Assembly: GCA_016720705.1 (NCBI GenBank)
Contig: JADKKB010000007.1
Span: 1,116,001 to 1,180,000, forward strand
DNA length: 64,000 nucleotides
Reading direction: 5' to 3'
Source of the DNA: Chloracidobacterium sp.
Lineage (GTDB): Bacteria; Acidobacteriota; Blastocatellia; Pyrinomonadales; Pyrinomonadaceae
Within the stretch, counting starts at the first letter, position 1, and every line of letters begins with the position of its first letter. Positions 27,230-36,386 of the stretch are shown here, piece after piece. The notes under the pieces were generated by a model. The model worked only from the letters and a program-made list of their open reading frames with translations. It had not been told where the DNA came from and did not search any database. A program made the translations under genes and the position numbers.

Positions 27230-27622
27230 TTATTGTATGGCCAGCGTTATCGAAAACTTAGCCGACCGCGGATATGTATTCGAGCGGCGAACAAACACCA
27301 TATAGTCACCGGTCTCGGGCACGACAAACTCCATTGTAGGTTCGGCCAGATCGGTGCTGTCGTTGCTCACTTCGTCGTTAAAGAGACGATAAGCGAAACG
27401 GAGCGAATCGGGGTTGGTGATATAGACGGTCTGGCCCTTTTTTGCACCAAAGACAAATTCCTGTTCCTGATCGCCGGAAAGCGTACCGGTCAAAACAGTC
27501 TGGGATTTGCCCTTAGCAAATTTGACCCTGCCGGGCTCGGCCTTACCGCCGCCCTGGGCAAATGACGAAGCCGAAACAAGTGCAATAAAGGCAATGACTA
27601 AAAGAAACGAAGTTTTGTTCAT
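27230..27622 (-). CDS. Small secreted PPC-like protein, copy 2
   Basis: 130 residues from ATG 27622; a TTG at 27631 is in frame but CGGGAG fits the ATG better. The signal peptide ends FAQ, followed by GGGKAEPGRVKFAKG, then one compact beta domain (LSGDQEQEFVFGAKKGQTVY, PETGDYMVFVRRSN). The layout resembles the pre-peptidase C-terminal (PPC) domain, usually a carbohydrate- or peptide-associated beta sandwich. It is a clear paralogue of its upstream neighbour; both share FAQGGGKAEP right after the signal peptide. Role unknown. Confidence 0.75.
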   Translation of the reverse strand: MNKTSFLLVIAFIALVSASSFAQGGGKAEPGRVKFAKGKSQTVLTGTLSGDQEQEFVFGAKKGQTVYITNPDSLRFAYRLFNDEVSNDSTDLAEPTMEFVVPETGDYMVFVRRSNTYPRSAKFSITLAIQ

Positions 27623-27692
27623 TAATATCAACTCCCGAAATTTACTATTAATGTTTACGACCCGAGTTAGATGCAGTTAAGCGACGCAGGGT

Positions 27693-28082
27693 TTATTTGA
27701 TCGAAATTCTTAAAGAGAACCTAGCCGATCGTGTGCCGGTCGCCTTTTTACGAATGGTAAATAGATAATCGCCGGCTTCCGGCACTTCGAACGAGTATGA
27801 TGCGGAACTGTCAAAGTCACCTTCTGAAAAATGCTCTTCGTTGAACACTCGAAAATCGAACTGACTTTTTGTCGCGTTGCTGATAGTCACTATCTGGCCT
27901 TTCGCGGCGGCGAACACGTATTCCATTTCCTGGCCGTTTCGCAAGGTACCGGAAACCCCCGAACTCGAAGTGCCGGCCGCAAACTTGATCCTGTTGGGTT
28001 CCGCTTTGCCGCCGCCTTGCGCAAATGATGCTTGGCCGACTCCGGCTAAAATGAACAAAATACCAAGGAGTAGAAGTCTCAT
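27693..28082 (-). CDS. Small secreted PPC-like protein, copy 1
   Basis: 129 residues from ATG 28082 (MRLLLLGILFILAG); the frame is open farther up, but only this start yields a signal peptide. After FAQGGGKAEP comes LRNGQEMEYVFAAAKGQIVT and the closing PEAGDYLFTIRKKATGTRSA, as in copy 2. The pair arose by tandem duplication and ends with the same strand pattern (SARFSLRI / SAKFSITL). Upstream, the start is only about 50 bases from the divergent DinB gene, so the two genes share a promoter region. Confidence 0.75.
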   Translation of the reverse strand: MRLLLLGILFILAGVGQASFAQGGGKAEPNRIKFAAGTSSSGVSGTLRNGQEMEYVFAAAKGQIVTISNATKSQFDFRVFNEEHFSEGDFDSSASYSFEVPEAGDYLFTIRKKATGTRSARFSLRISIK

Positions 28083-28131
28083 ATACGTTTCAACCCGAAT
28101 TTCACCTATGACTTTGATACTATACCGCATT

Positions 28132-28644
28132 ATGAAGCGACCCGAAACAAACGAATATGCCCCCTACTACGGCGGGTACATTTCACAGATCAGCGGTGAG
28201 AATGTGCTCGAAGCACTTGAAACTCAGATCGAACAACTCCAACAAATGCTCGCCGGAGTCCCGGAGGAAAAGGGCAGGTTTGCCTATGCACCTGGTAAGT
28301 GGACCCTCAAGGAGGCTCTGAGTCACCTCATAGACTGCGAACGTGTCTTTGCCTATCGCATTTTTAGGATCTCACGTGGTGACCGGACGCCAATTGAGAG
28401 TTTCGACCAGGATGAATACATTGCGACATCAAATGCGAATGAGCGCACCTTTGCGAATCTGATCGACGAACTGTCTCTTGAGCGCAAGGCAAATCTCATA
28501 ATGTTGGAAAATATTAGCGACGCTGACTCGGCACTGATGGGAACCGCTAGCGGAAAGCCGGTATCGGTACGCGCTCTGACATATATAATGGCCGGACACA
28601 TTACCCATCATTCCAAGATACTTGCCGAACGATATCTGAGTTAA
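28132..28644 (+). CDS. DinB-family protein (four-helix bundle, possible metal-dependent transferase)
   Basis: 170 residues from the ATG at 28132; an in-frame ATG at 28108 would add 8. The DinB/YfiT-like fold is a four-helix bundle with three metal-binding histidines. Here they would be His in SHLIDCERVF and the pair in GHITHHSKIL. AYAPGKWTLKEALSHL is the family hallmark. Many members are thiol (bacillithiol or mycothiol) transferases; the cofactor here is unknown. The next gene begins with no gap, so the two are probably translated together. Confidence 0.85.
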   Translation: MKRPETNEYAPYYGGYISQISGENVLEALETQIEQLQQMLAGVPEEKGRFAYAPGKWTLKEALSHLIDCERVFAYRIFRISRGDRTPIESFDQDEYIATSNANERTFANLIDELSLERKANLIMLENISDADSALMGTASGKPVSVRALTYIMAGHITHHSKILAERYLS

Positions 28645-29802
28645 ATGGAGTACGACGCCATTATCATCGGCGGCGGCGCAGCGGGCTTATTCTGCGCTTT
28701 GCAGGCCGGCAAACGCGGGAAACGCGTGCTGGTTATCGAGCATAACGCCGATGTCGGACGAAAGATCCTGATCTCGGGCGGCGGACGATGTAATTTTACC
28801 AATCGCGATTTGAGAGCCGAACATTTTGTCTCATCCAACCCACATTTTGCAAAATCTGCACTTGCGGGTTACACGTCGTCGGACTTTATCGAAATGGTAA
28901 AAAGGCACCGGATCGAGTTTTATGAAAAAAAGCTTGGCCAGCTTTTTTGTCGTCACAGTTCGCGACAGATCGTCGAGATGCTTTTGGCAGAATGCCGAAC
29001 TGCACGGGTCACTATCAAGACTGCTTGTACGGTAAAGAGCGTATCGATGGATGAGAAATATGTCGTCGAAACATCCGAGGGTAATGCGGCGGCAAAGTGT
29101 CTCGTTGTCGCTTGTGGCGGATTGTCATTTGCGAAGGTCGGCGCGACGGATCTGGGGCATAGACTGGCCAGGCAATTTGGCCACAAGATCGTGGAGACCC
29201 GTCCGTCGCTTGTCGCGCTTGTCGGCAAAGGCCGAGATTGGCCGCAACTCGCCGGAGTTTCGGCGGATGCGGTAGTATCGGCAGGCAAAATGTCGTTTCG
29301 TGAAAATATACTGTTTACGCACCGCGGCCTTTCAGGCCCGGCGATCTTACAGATCTCGAATTACTGGAAAAAAGGCGTACCGGTCGCGATCGATCTGCTG
29401 CCGGACACCGACGTTATCGCCGCGATCGAATCAGCACGGACTAGCCGTCAGACGCTCGGCAACTACCTCAGCCAACTTCTGCCGCATCGTCTGGCGCAAT
29501 TTGTCGCCGAGCGTCGTGGGGTAAATAAGCCGCTCGACCAACTCAGCAATAACGAACTGCAACAGGTATCTGAGGAGCTAAATCACTGGCAAGTACAATT
29601 TACCGCAACGGAGGGATATGACCGAGCCGAAGTGACGCTTGGCGGCGTGTCGACCGCGGAGCTTTCGTCAAAGACTATGGAGAGCAAGTTGTCACCCGGG
29701 CTCTATTTCATTGGGGAAGTCGTCGATGTCACCGGCTGGCTCGGCGGATACAATTTCCAGTGGGCTTGGTCATCGGGGCACGCCGCTGCGTCAGCCCTCT
29801 AA
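28645..29802 (+). CDS. HI0933/YhiN-family FAD-dependent oxidoreductase
   Basis: 385 residues. The FAD-binding Rossmann motif is IIIGGGAAGLFCALQAG near 6-22. SGGGRCNFTN, GLSGPAILQIS, and the C-terminal GEVVDVTGWLGGYNFQWAW with SSGHAA are the signatures of this widespread but uncharacterised flavoprotein family. It is cytoplasmic. The ATG abuts the stop of the DinB gene. Its end overlaps the convergent J-domain gene by 4 bases. The physiological substrate is unknown in the whole family. Confidence 0.92.
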   Translation: MEYDAIIIGGGAAGLFCALQAGKRGKRVLVIEHNADVGRKILISGGGRCNFTNRDLRAEHFVSSNPHFAKSALAGYTSSDFIEMVKRHRIEFYEKKLGQLFCRHSSRQIVEMLLAECRTARVTIKTACTVKSVSMDEKYVVETSEGNAAAKCLVVACGGLSFAKVGATDLGHRLARQFGHKIVETRPSLVALVGKGRDWPQLAGVSADAVVSAGKMSFRENILFTHRGLSGPAILQISNYWKKGVPVAIDLLPDTDVIAAIESARTSRQTLGNYLSQLLPHRLAQFVAERRGVNKPLDQLSNNELQQVSEELNHWQVQFTATEGYDRAEVTLGGVSTAELSSKTMESKLSPGLYFIGEVVDVTGWLGGYNFQWAWSSGHAAASAL

Positions 29803-30620
29803 TTTTTGCGAAAATCTTCGATGTCCAATCCAAATCTCTCTTTCACATATTCCTCTTGAGCTGCATTGACGCTCTGCAGATTTAGCAATCGCCGTTTGCT
29901 CTTAGTAATATGCACTTGGGCCCTGCCCGACATTTGTTTCAACATATCACGTCCCTCTTCCGCCTCGGCATTGACCCGCAAGTGCAAGTCAAACAGCTCC
30001 GAAGAGAGCAGCTTTGCCTTTTCGGCGACGAGTTCGATCAGTCGTCGTCGGATCTGAAAGATCTGCCTGATCGCCCGGACCAGTTCGTCGCCGACCGAGT
30101 CGCCCTTGACCAGATCCGGACTATTGCGAAAATCGTGGACAAGCTTATTCAACCGCTGTTGGTCACGGGACGAGTACGCGTCGTTGAGTTCGGCCATTAG
30201 TCCGTGACGACGGTCCTTTTCATCGGCATCCAGAGCAAGGTCCGGATGGATAATGCGGGCAAGATCGTGATATGCCTTTTTCGCCTCAGCCGTAGGAACC
30301 CATTCCCCGGCCGCGTGTTCTTCGGCCGCCAAAGCTCTGGCAGCGGAGTCGTCGGCTCGCCGGCGGAGTTCCTCGACCTTTTTTTTGATCTCCTCATCAT
30401 CCGGTACGAGCTTCAATTCTTCTTCGGCGATCAGGGCATCTACTTCGTCCTGTTCGGCATAGAGGCGACCGACCTGCATCGTGTACTGCGCCTCAAATTG
30501 TTCAAGCTCGGAACTCAGGTCTACGATCTCTTCCTCACGGTCGGCAAGCCGATCCTTGAGTCGGTCGAGTACTCGTAACTTTTTTTCAAGCTCGATCTGC
30601 TCGGGAAGAATATTGTTCAT
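29799..30620 (-). CDS. Coiled-coil protein with a J-domain-like segment
   Basis: 273 residues from ATG 30620 (MNNILPEQIELEKK); the frame is open to 30704 but the start at 30620 suits the coiled coil. The N-terminal about 100 residues are highly charged with heptad character (LDRLKDRLADREEEIVDLSS). Then comes AKKAYHDLARIIHPDLA with the HPD tripeptide and MAELNDAYSSRD after it, the helix-II/loop/helix-III pattern of J domains. That suggests a DnaK co-chaperone-like partner. The C-terminal half is again helical. No zinc fingers or G/F region are seen, so it is not a classical DnaJ. Confidence 0.65.
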   Translation of the reverse strand: MNNILPEQIELEKKLRVLDRLKDRLADREEEIVDLSSELEQFEAQYTMQVGRLYAEQDEVDALIAEEELKLVPDDEEIKKKVEELRRRADDSAARALAAEEHAAGEWVPTAEAKKAYHDLARIIHPDLALDADEKDRRHGLMAELNDAYSSRDQQRLNKLVHDFRNSPDLVKGDSVGDELVRAIRQIFQIRRRLIELVAEKAKLLSSELFDLHLRVNAEAEEGRDMLKQMSGRAQVHITKSKRRLLNLQSVNAAQEEYVKERFGLDIEDFRKN

Positions 30621-30727
30621 ATTCGAACCGCAACGTGCGGACGGACGGGACGACGCCAAGTCGTTGAATGTTAAGAAAGGCGCTGAAACGAATCTCAACG
30701 CCATTCAAAGTATTGGGTCTGCCAATT

Positions 30728-31462
30728 TTAGCTAGCTGAGGCTTCGCTCTGGATTGGCAAATTGATGTAAAGGATGCGGGTGCAACTCTCGCACGTAATT
30801 ATTTCGTCACCCTTTTTGACGTTGACCTGCATCTGCGGCCGCAATGACATAAAGCAGGCACTGCAAGAACCATTTACTACCTCTGCTACTGCAATACCGT
30901 CGCGGCTGCGTTGTGCCAGTCGATCGTAAACGGAAGCCAGTCTCGTCGGCAACGTCGAAAACGCCTTTTGACGATGCTTCGACTCGCTATCAAACTCCGA
31001 CTTATCCTTGGCAACCTGCTTGTCAAATTCGGCAAGAGCCGCGTCACGCTTCGCGTCCAGGCTGTTGATCTCTTCGGCACGCTCAGCAAGTTCCTTTTCA
31101 ACCGACTCGGCGGCTTCTACTGCCTCGATCACCTGTGCCTCAAATGTCGCTATCTGTTTCTGAAGGGCATCCGTCTCACGCATTGCAGTTTCATATTCTT
31201 TTTGATTTTGAGCGTGTTTGAGGTTACGGTCGGCCCTTTCAAGGTAGGTCTTATTTTCGGCTATCTGTTTTTCAAGCCCGGCTCGATCGGCGTGGAGCTT
31301 GTCGCGCCGGGCCTGGATCTCTCGAATTGAAAAAGCGTGCTGTTCAAACTCATGTTCGATCTCAGCACGCTTGGCAACTGCGGTTTCTATTATTTGTTTC
31401 AGTCTACGAAGATTGGTATCTGTCTTCTGTAATTCGACCAACTTATCAAGATCTGCTTTCAC
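30728..31462 (-). CDS. C4-type zinc-ribbon coiled-coil protein (CT398/zf-RING_7-like)
   Basis: 244 residues. Almost 190 residues of coiled coil (KLVELQKTDTNLRRLKQII, onwards) end in a small zinc ribbon: CSAC in VNGSCSACFMSL and CESC in IITCESCTRILYI. This is the usual layout of the CT398-type family found next to Nif3 or RNase-H-like genes in many bacteria; those neighbours are not seen here. Cytoplasmic. Proposed roles of homologues (nucleic-acid or flagellar/secretion-associated) are not settled. Confidence 0.85.
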   Translation of the reverse strand: MKADLDKLVELQKTDTNLRRLKQIIETAVAKRAEIEHEFEQHAFSIREIQARRDKLHADRAGLEKQIAENKTYLERADRNLKHAQNQKEYETAMRETDALQKQIATFEAQVIEAVEAAESVEKELAERAEEINSLDAKRDAALAEFDKQVAKDKSEFDSESKHRQKAFSTLPTRLASVYDRLAQRSRDGIAVAEVVNGSCSACFMSLRPQMQVNVKKGDEIITCESCTRILYINLPIQSEASAS

Positions 31463-31543
31463 TTAAAAATCTCCCTAATACGATTCGACTAATAATTTTT
31501 TATTCTAACGCAGATTTCGTCTAATAAAAAGTGCCGAAATCCA

Positions 31544-32065
31544 TCACGAGTCGCCCAGAAATATTCGAAGGTGTTGATTTATGTCCGCGATCCGAAATGG
31601 CACTCGCAGACCCTCGTCATCCTCGACGTGCCAAATGGGCAGTTCGCCTGCATACGCAAGCGAGAGTTCGGCATTTGCTCGCGGTATCCCGAAATGGGTC
31701 AGTCGGGCCGCCGCCAAGGCACCATTGCGCATAATGCCGTCCGACGGCGTTCGCGTCCAACCCGCTTCGAGTGACAAACATCTTACCCCTGATCGAACAC
31801 GAAACAGCGATCCGACCATTCTCGACGCACCGCGTTCAAAGCGATGAGGATGTTCACGCTCAACGACGATCGTCGGGCAATTGCGTGCTACATCGGCAAC
31901 GAGTTCGGCAAATACGTCTATGATCCAGCCGACGGCTTCGCCGCGTATTGCGTCATTTGCGGCTTTTAACCGAAGGTATTCGACAACATCGTTGCGGCCG
32001 GCATCGGCAGCTTTTGCTTCCGCCGCCGATAACATTTGCGACCAAATATGGTCGAGTTCGTTCAT
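31544..32065 (-). CDS. Conserved-looking protein of unknown function
   Basis: 173 residues, no signal peptide or membrane helix. It is helical in the first half (HIWSQMLSAAEAKAADAGRN) and beta-rich later (FRVRSGVRCLSLEAGWTRTP, LPIWHVEDDEGLRVPFRIAD). The frame is free of stops and its codon use resembles neighbouring genes. It is divergent from the large TPR gene, leaving about 107 bases for both promoters. No family was recognised. Confidence 0.6.
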   Translation of the reverse strand: MNELDHIWSQMLSAAEAKAADAGRNDVVEYLRLKAANDAIRGEAVGWIIDVFAELVADVARNCPTIVVEREHPHRFERGASRMVGSLFRVRSGVRCLSLEAGWTRTPSDGIMRNGALAAARLTHFGIPRANAELSLAYAGELPIWHVEDDEGLRVPFRIADINQHLRIFLGDS

Positions 32066-32172
32066 ATAGCGAGAATAAGTCGCTACGGGCTAAAATACAA
32101 TTTCGTGATATCATTCTCAGGCTTGGGCCGTCGATATTTTTCGCCGTCGCGGCAGTTTATGTCGCTCATAAT

Positions 32173-34995
32173 ATGAAATATCTTTCAGTTGTTTTTGTTT
32201 TGTGTATATTGATCCTGCCTGCCTATATGCAGTCCGGCAAAGCGAAATCAGCATCGTCTACAAAGCCTTCAGCAACACCGAAAAAATCCGGGCCTGTAAA
32301 ATCGCCGAGCCCAAAGACGAAGGCCAAGCCCACACCAAAAAAAGCTCCGAATGAGAATGAGGCCTTTGAAAAAGCGTCCTCGGTAACGGAGCCAACGGAA
32401 CGGATCAAGTCTCTAAAGAAATTTCTGCGGGACTTTCCAAAGACCGAAAAGAAGCAAGCTGTATTGCAGATGTTGGTGGTCACCCAGACTACTGAGGGCG
32501 TCACTTTACTCGAAAGCGGGAAGTCGCCGGAGGCCGCCCGTTCATTTGCCGCGGCGGCTAACGATGCTCCGACGCCGATCCCCGATACGCTCTTTAACGA
32601 CAATTTACTTAAGTCCCTGCCGACATTATTTTGGGGTGGTGAGCGGATCGCGGCCTTTGAGATCGCAAAGATCCTCGAATCAAAGTGCGACTCGAATGTC
32701 GGGCAATTGTTGTCGATCGCGAACTTCTATCTGAGCGTGGAAAACGGCTCCCAAGCACGCCGAGTAACCGAACTGGCGATAAAGGCCGATCCGGCCTCGA
32801 CCGCCGCGTTTCTCACCCTCGGACTCGCCAACAGGATGGATTTCCAGTTGGAAGAATCAGTTTCCGCATATTCAAAAGCACTTGAACTGGCCCCGGACTC
32901 GCTCATCGCACGGCGCGGATTGGCTGAGATGAAGCGAGCGGTCGGAAAGTCGGACGAGGCGGTGACGCTGTATAACGAGATATTGGCAAAGGACGAATCG
33001 AATTTACCTGCCCGAACCGGGTTGATACTTTCGCTATTTGAAGCCAGTAAACGCGGCGAGGCTGAGGCCGAGCTAAAACGCTCGATAGATACGAATCCCG
33101 GCAACGTTATGTTGCTTGCCGGTGTAGCATACTGGTACGCCGCAAATCAGAAAGGAGCCGAGGCAATAAACTATGCTCAACAGGCGATAAACGCCGATCC
33201 GAGGTTTGTCTGGTCGCATATCGCACTGGCACGCGGATATATGGCTGAGCAACGGTATCTGGATGCCGAACGCACCCTGCTTGCCGCCCGTCGGTATGGT
33301 AATTTTCCGACACTTGATTACGAGATCGCTTCAGCTCGCCTCGCCGCGGGGTTTTACCGCGAGGCCGCCGAGGAATTGGCGGGAACATTTGCAGTTAAGG
33401 ACGGACGTGTGACGACCCGGTTGGGCGGCCGGATCGAACGTGATGCGGACAGCTTGTCCGAACTCATCGCGGCGGAACGCCAAGCTAGCATTTTCACCCC
33501 GGTTGCAGCCGATAGTGCCGAAAATTCGAAACTACTCAAAGCTCTGCTCGAATTTTCGAACGAGATCGCCAGCAAAACAACGGACGATACCGCACTTATT
33601 AAAGCTGCGTCCACCTTCACAAGCGGCGATGACAAAATGCGGGTGCATCGGCTACTTTTTGCTGCCAAAGAACTCCTATCCGCTCGTAGAGCGGTAGAAA
33701 CGTCGATAGAACTCACAGCGGCGGCCGTCGGAAAGGACGAGGTCGGACTCGAACCGCCAACTGCAGCCGCCGCGATCCTCGCGGACGAATTATATGAAAG
33801 CCGTCGACTTGCCGCGTCGCGCAGCGAGTACATAAAATTGCCGGATGTCCCGAGGATAACTCTCTCGACCATACTCCGCGGCAGGATCGAAGAACTTAAC
33901 GGCTGGGCGAGTTTGCAGAACGGTAACCCGAAGGATGCCACTATTCACCTAAAACGAGCAATAAGCGTGTTGCCCGGCGATACGCCCTGGTGGCGTTCGA
34001 GTATGTGGCGACTCGGCGATGCGTTAGAGTCTGATGACAAAGCGGCCGAGGCTCTCGAAGTTTATATAAAGGCCTACAAAGCCGCGCCGCCGGATATGAT
34101 CCGTTACTCTATCGTCGAAACGCTTTACAAGAAGGTAAATGGAACTACTGAAGGGCTGAACGGCAAGGTCGGGGCCAATCCAACTCCCCCCGCGCCCGTT
34201 GCTGTCGTACAACCGACACCGACTCCGGAAGCCTCGGTTGTTGAACCTGCGGCAACTCCACAGCCAGCGAATGACACTGAGGCCACTATCGCTTCGCCCA
34301 GTCTAACGCCGACGCCGATGCCTGAACCAACGCCCGCGGGCGAACCTGTCAAGCCTGAACCCATCGCTTCGCCGGCAGCCGTTGATAAAACGCCGATCGA
34401 TAACAGTGCAAAACCAGCGGAACCAGTGGCGGAAAACATTCAGGCCGTCAGTACGCCGAAAATTGCTACTCCGGTCACTGAAAAGTCCGCAACGGAAACT
34501 TCGGCAGAAGCGAAACCGAACGCCAAAGCTGCTCGATCGGAGAGCAGCCTGTTTCCAGCAGTGGTCATCACTATTCCGTCGGCGACTGCAACCAAACCGG
34601 CCTCGACCGACACAACATCTGCCGAGCCGACACCTATCGACGAATCAAAACCAACCGTTGACAAAGCTTCGGCCGAGGCCCGCCCTCGTGTGATCGAACC
34701 TATCGCGGAATTGCCAAAGGAATGTTCCATAAGCCTCAGCGACGAGTCGATCTCGCTCGAGGCCAATGGCAGTGAACTGGCAGTCGTCGTCGGGATCGAC
34801 GAGGATATCGAGCTTTCAGATATAAAGAGCGTGTCCGAAAGTGGGGAGGACGTGACGGTTAGGCGCGAAATGATCGGCGGTATCAAGGGACGAGCACTAT
34901 ACGTGATCAGGTCGGTCAGCAGCCGAAAGGGAACATTCAAAATTATGTTCACTTTGCCGTGTGGGCGAAAGCAATTGACGGTCAACGTTCGCTAG
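32173..34995 (+). CDS. Large exported TPR protein with proline-rich C-terminal linker
   Basis: 940 residues from ATG 32173, where the signal peptide starts (MKYLSVVFVLCILILPAYM); the frame runs back to 31948, but that part overlaps the antisense gene. A Lys/Pro/Ser-rich linker follows, then a long tetratricopeptide array from about residue 90 to 640 (TAAFLTLGLANRMDFQLEES, KALELAPDSLIARRGLAEMK). A Thr/Pro/Glu-rich linker with many TPxP repeats leads to a final beta domain (ECSISLSDESISLEANGSEL). It is probably an envelope scaffold protein. Its 3' end overlaps the ligase-like gene by 14 bases, tail to tail. Confidence 0.75.
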   Translation: MKYLSVVFVLCILILPAYMQSGKAKSASSTKPSATPKKSGPVKSPSPKTKAKPTPKKAPNENEAFEKASSVTEPTERIKSLKKFLRDFPKTEKKQAVLQMLVVTQTTEGVTLLESGKSPEAARSFAAAANDAPTPIPDTLFNDNLLKSLPTLFWGGERIAAFEIAKILESKCDSNVGQLLSIANFYLSVENGSQARRVTELAIKADPASTAAFLTLGLANRMDFQLEESVSAYSKALELAPDSLIARRGLAEMKRAVGKSDEAVTLYNEILAKDESNLPARTGLILSLFEASKRGEAEAELKRSIDTNPGNVMLLAGVAYWYAANQKGAEAINYAQQAINADPRFVWSHIALARGYMAEQRYLDAERTLLAARRYGNFPTLDYEIASARLAAGFYREAAEELAGTFAVKDGRVTTRLGGRIERDADSLSELIAAERQASIFTPVAADSAENSKLLKALLEFSNEIASKTTDDTALIKAASTFTSGDDKMRVHRLLFAAKELLSARRAVETSIELTAAAVGKDEVGLEPPTAAAAILADELYESRRLAASRSEYIKLPDVPRITLSTILRGRIEELNGWASLQNGNPKDATIHLKRAISVLPGDTPWWRSSMWRLGDALESDDKAAEALEVYIKAYKAAPPDMIRYSIVETLYKKVNGTTEGLNGKVGANPTPPAPVAVVQPTPTPEASVVEPAATPQPANDTEATIASPSLTPTPMPEPTPAGEPVKPEPIASPAAVDKTPIDNSAKPAEPVAENIQAVSTPKIATPVTEKSATETSAEAKPNAKAARSESSLFPAVVITIPSATATKPASTDTTSAEPTPIDESKPTVDKASAEARPRVIEPIAELPKECSISLSDESISLEANGSELAVVVGIDEDIELSDIKSVSESGEDVTVRREMIGGIKGRALYVIRSVSSRKGTFKIMFTLPCGRKQLTVNVR

Positions 34996-36382
34996 AACGG
35001 CGAAAATTCACATCGACGATGGCGACCGTTGCCAACATCAAAAATACGAACGCATTTGACGGCGTCCTTAGCGGAAAGTCAAAAAAGCTGTGAATCAGAA
35101 TCCCGAAGCAGCCGGCCAATGCTCCGATCGATAGGGCTCGCCTATACGACGATCGAGTCTCGCGGATAACCTTTACCCCCTTGGCAAACAAGAAATAGAT
35201 GAATGCCGCCACACATATAAAACCTAAAATACCCGTATCCGTTAGGGTCTGCAGGTAATCGTTGTGAACTTGTTCGACCCTAAAAACTCCGGGCCACGAG
35301 TCGTATTTGGTAAAGGCAACGCCGAACGCGTCAAAGCCAACTCCAATGAATGGGTGGTCAAGAAATATCCGGATCGCGGCGGACCAGAAATGTGATCGTC
35401 CGTTGCTGAAATCATCACGGCCGGCAAGCCCGATCCCGCGGATCACCGCGTTGTCCTCGCCGAGAAACAAAACCGCACCAAATATAAGGATCAGGAAACC
35501 TGTACCGTAAGCCACCATCAGAGTTCGGCGGTCGCGGCCCGTGCCCGCCGTCTCGACAGGCAATTCTTCGCGGCGTGCAAAAAGAGTCGCAATTAACACA
35601 AACCCGAGTGTCGCAACCAGTCCGATAAGCCCGCCGCGTGAACTTGTCATCAACGTTGCCATCCCCATCAGAACCGCCGCTACGAGTAGCAACAGCCGTT
35701 TTTCGCGGCTTGTGTCACGGGCAAAGAGAAATCCGAGCGTCACACCGGCACACATAACCATAAACGCGGCAAAATGGTGCTGGTTTACAAACGGCCCGAA
35801 CGGGATCGCCTGCGGCGTACCGCGGATACCATAAATTCCTTCGGGGTTTGCCAGCCGCTGTAGAATGCCGAAAAATGCCATTAGCGAACCGAAGAGCGTG
35901 ATAAGTGCGGCGATCGTTCGCAGACGCTTTTCACTGTTAACAAATGTCAGGGCAGCGGCAAAAAAGATCGTGTATTCGACAAGTCGTACCAGGAGTAACC
36001 GTGTTGAATAAGGATCGAGCGATATGGACGATCTGTGTGGAGAGGCCAAGATCCCGGTCGAAGTTTCGGGGGCGAAAAGAGGGAGTACTTGGATCAGCCC
36101 GACAAGTATGAGCCCGATCAGAGGCAAGACTATAACGTCGCGATTAAACAGAAATGCCTTACCAAACCAGGCGTCCGCGACCCACAGAATACCGACCGAA
36201 CCAATGCACACGGTAATGACAACCCAAGTTCCCTGATCGACACCGCCAAACAAAATGGTAGTAGATACAACGAGGATACATAAAAGGGCAAAGATCGCCC
36301 GACTGGTCTGCGATGGGGCCAAGCCGACAATTGCCGGCTCAAACAAATTCGGCCGCCGCCCACTTTGTTCTAGATCTTTCAT
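34982..36382 (-). CDS. O-antigen ligase-like / Wzy_C family membrane protein
   Basis: 466 residues from ATG 36382 (MKDLEQSG); an upstream extension to 36469 would lie inside the preceding gene, so 36382 is chosen. About a dozen hydrophobic stretches (AIFALLCILVVSTTILFGG and on). The Wzy_C region reads SHFWSAAIRIFLDHPFIGVG, then FRVEQVHNDYLQTLTDTGIL, with the His-Asn-Tyr loop typical of O-antigen ligases. It would join polysaccharide to a lipid or protein acceptor in the inner membrane, or act as a polymerase. It is the last gene of the cluster. Confidence 0.82.
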   Translation of the reverse strand: MKDLEQSGRRPNLFEPAIVGLAPSQTSRAIFALLCILVVSTTILFGGVDQGTWVVITVCIGSVGILWVADAWFGKAFLFNRDVIVLPLIGLILVGLIQVLPLFAPETSTGILASPHRSSISLDPYSTRLLLVRLVEYTIFFAAALTFVNSEKRLRTIAALITLFGSLMAFFGILQRLANPEGIYGIRGTPQAIPFGPFVNQHHFAAFMVMCAGVTLGFLFARDTSREKRLLLLVAAVLMGMATLMTSSRGGLIGLVATLGFVLIATLFARREELPVETAGTGRDRRTLMVAYGTGFLILIFGAVLFLGEDNAVIRGIGLAGRDDFSNGRSHFWSAAIRIFLDHPFIGVGFDAFGVAFTKYDSWPGVFRVEQVHNDYLQTLTDTGILGFICVAAFIYFLFAKGVKVIRETRSSYRRALSIGALAGCFGILIHSFFDFPLRTPSNAFVFLMLATVAIVDVNFRRSSER

Positions 36383-36386
36383 TAAG

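Noticed and set aside
27877..28131. 85-codon extension of the DinB gene
   Set aside because: It runs antisense to the PPC-like gene; the protein family begins near 28132.
31948..32172. 75-codon extension of the TPR gene upstream of 32173
   Set aside because: It overlaps the antisense gene at 31544-32065, and the internal ATG starts a clear signal peptide.
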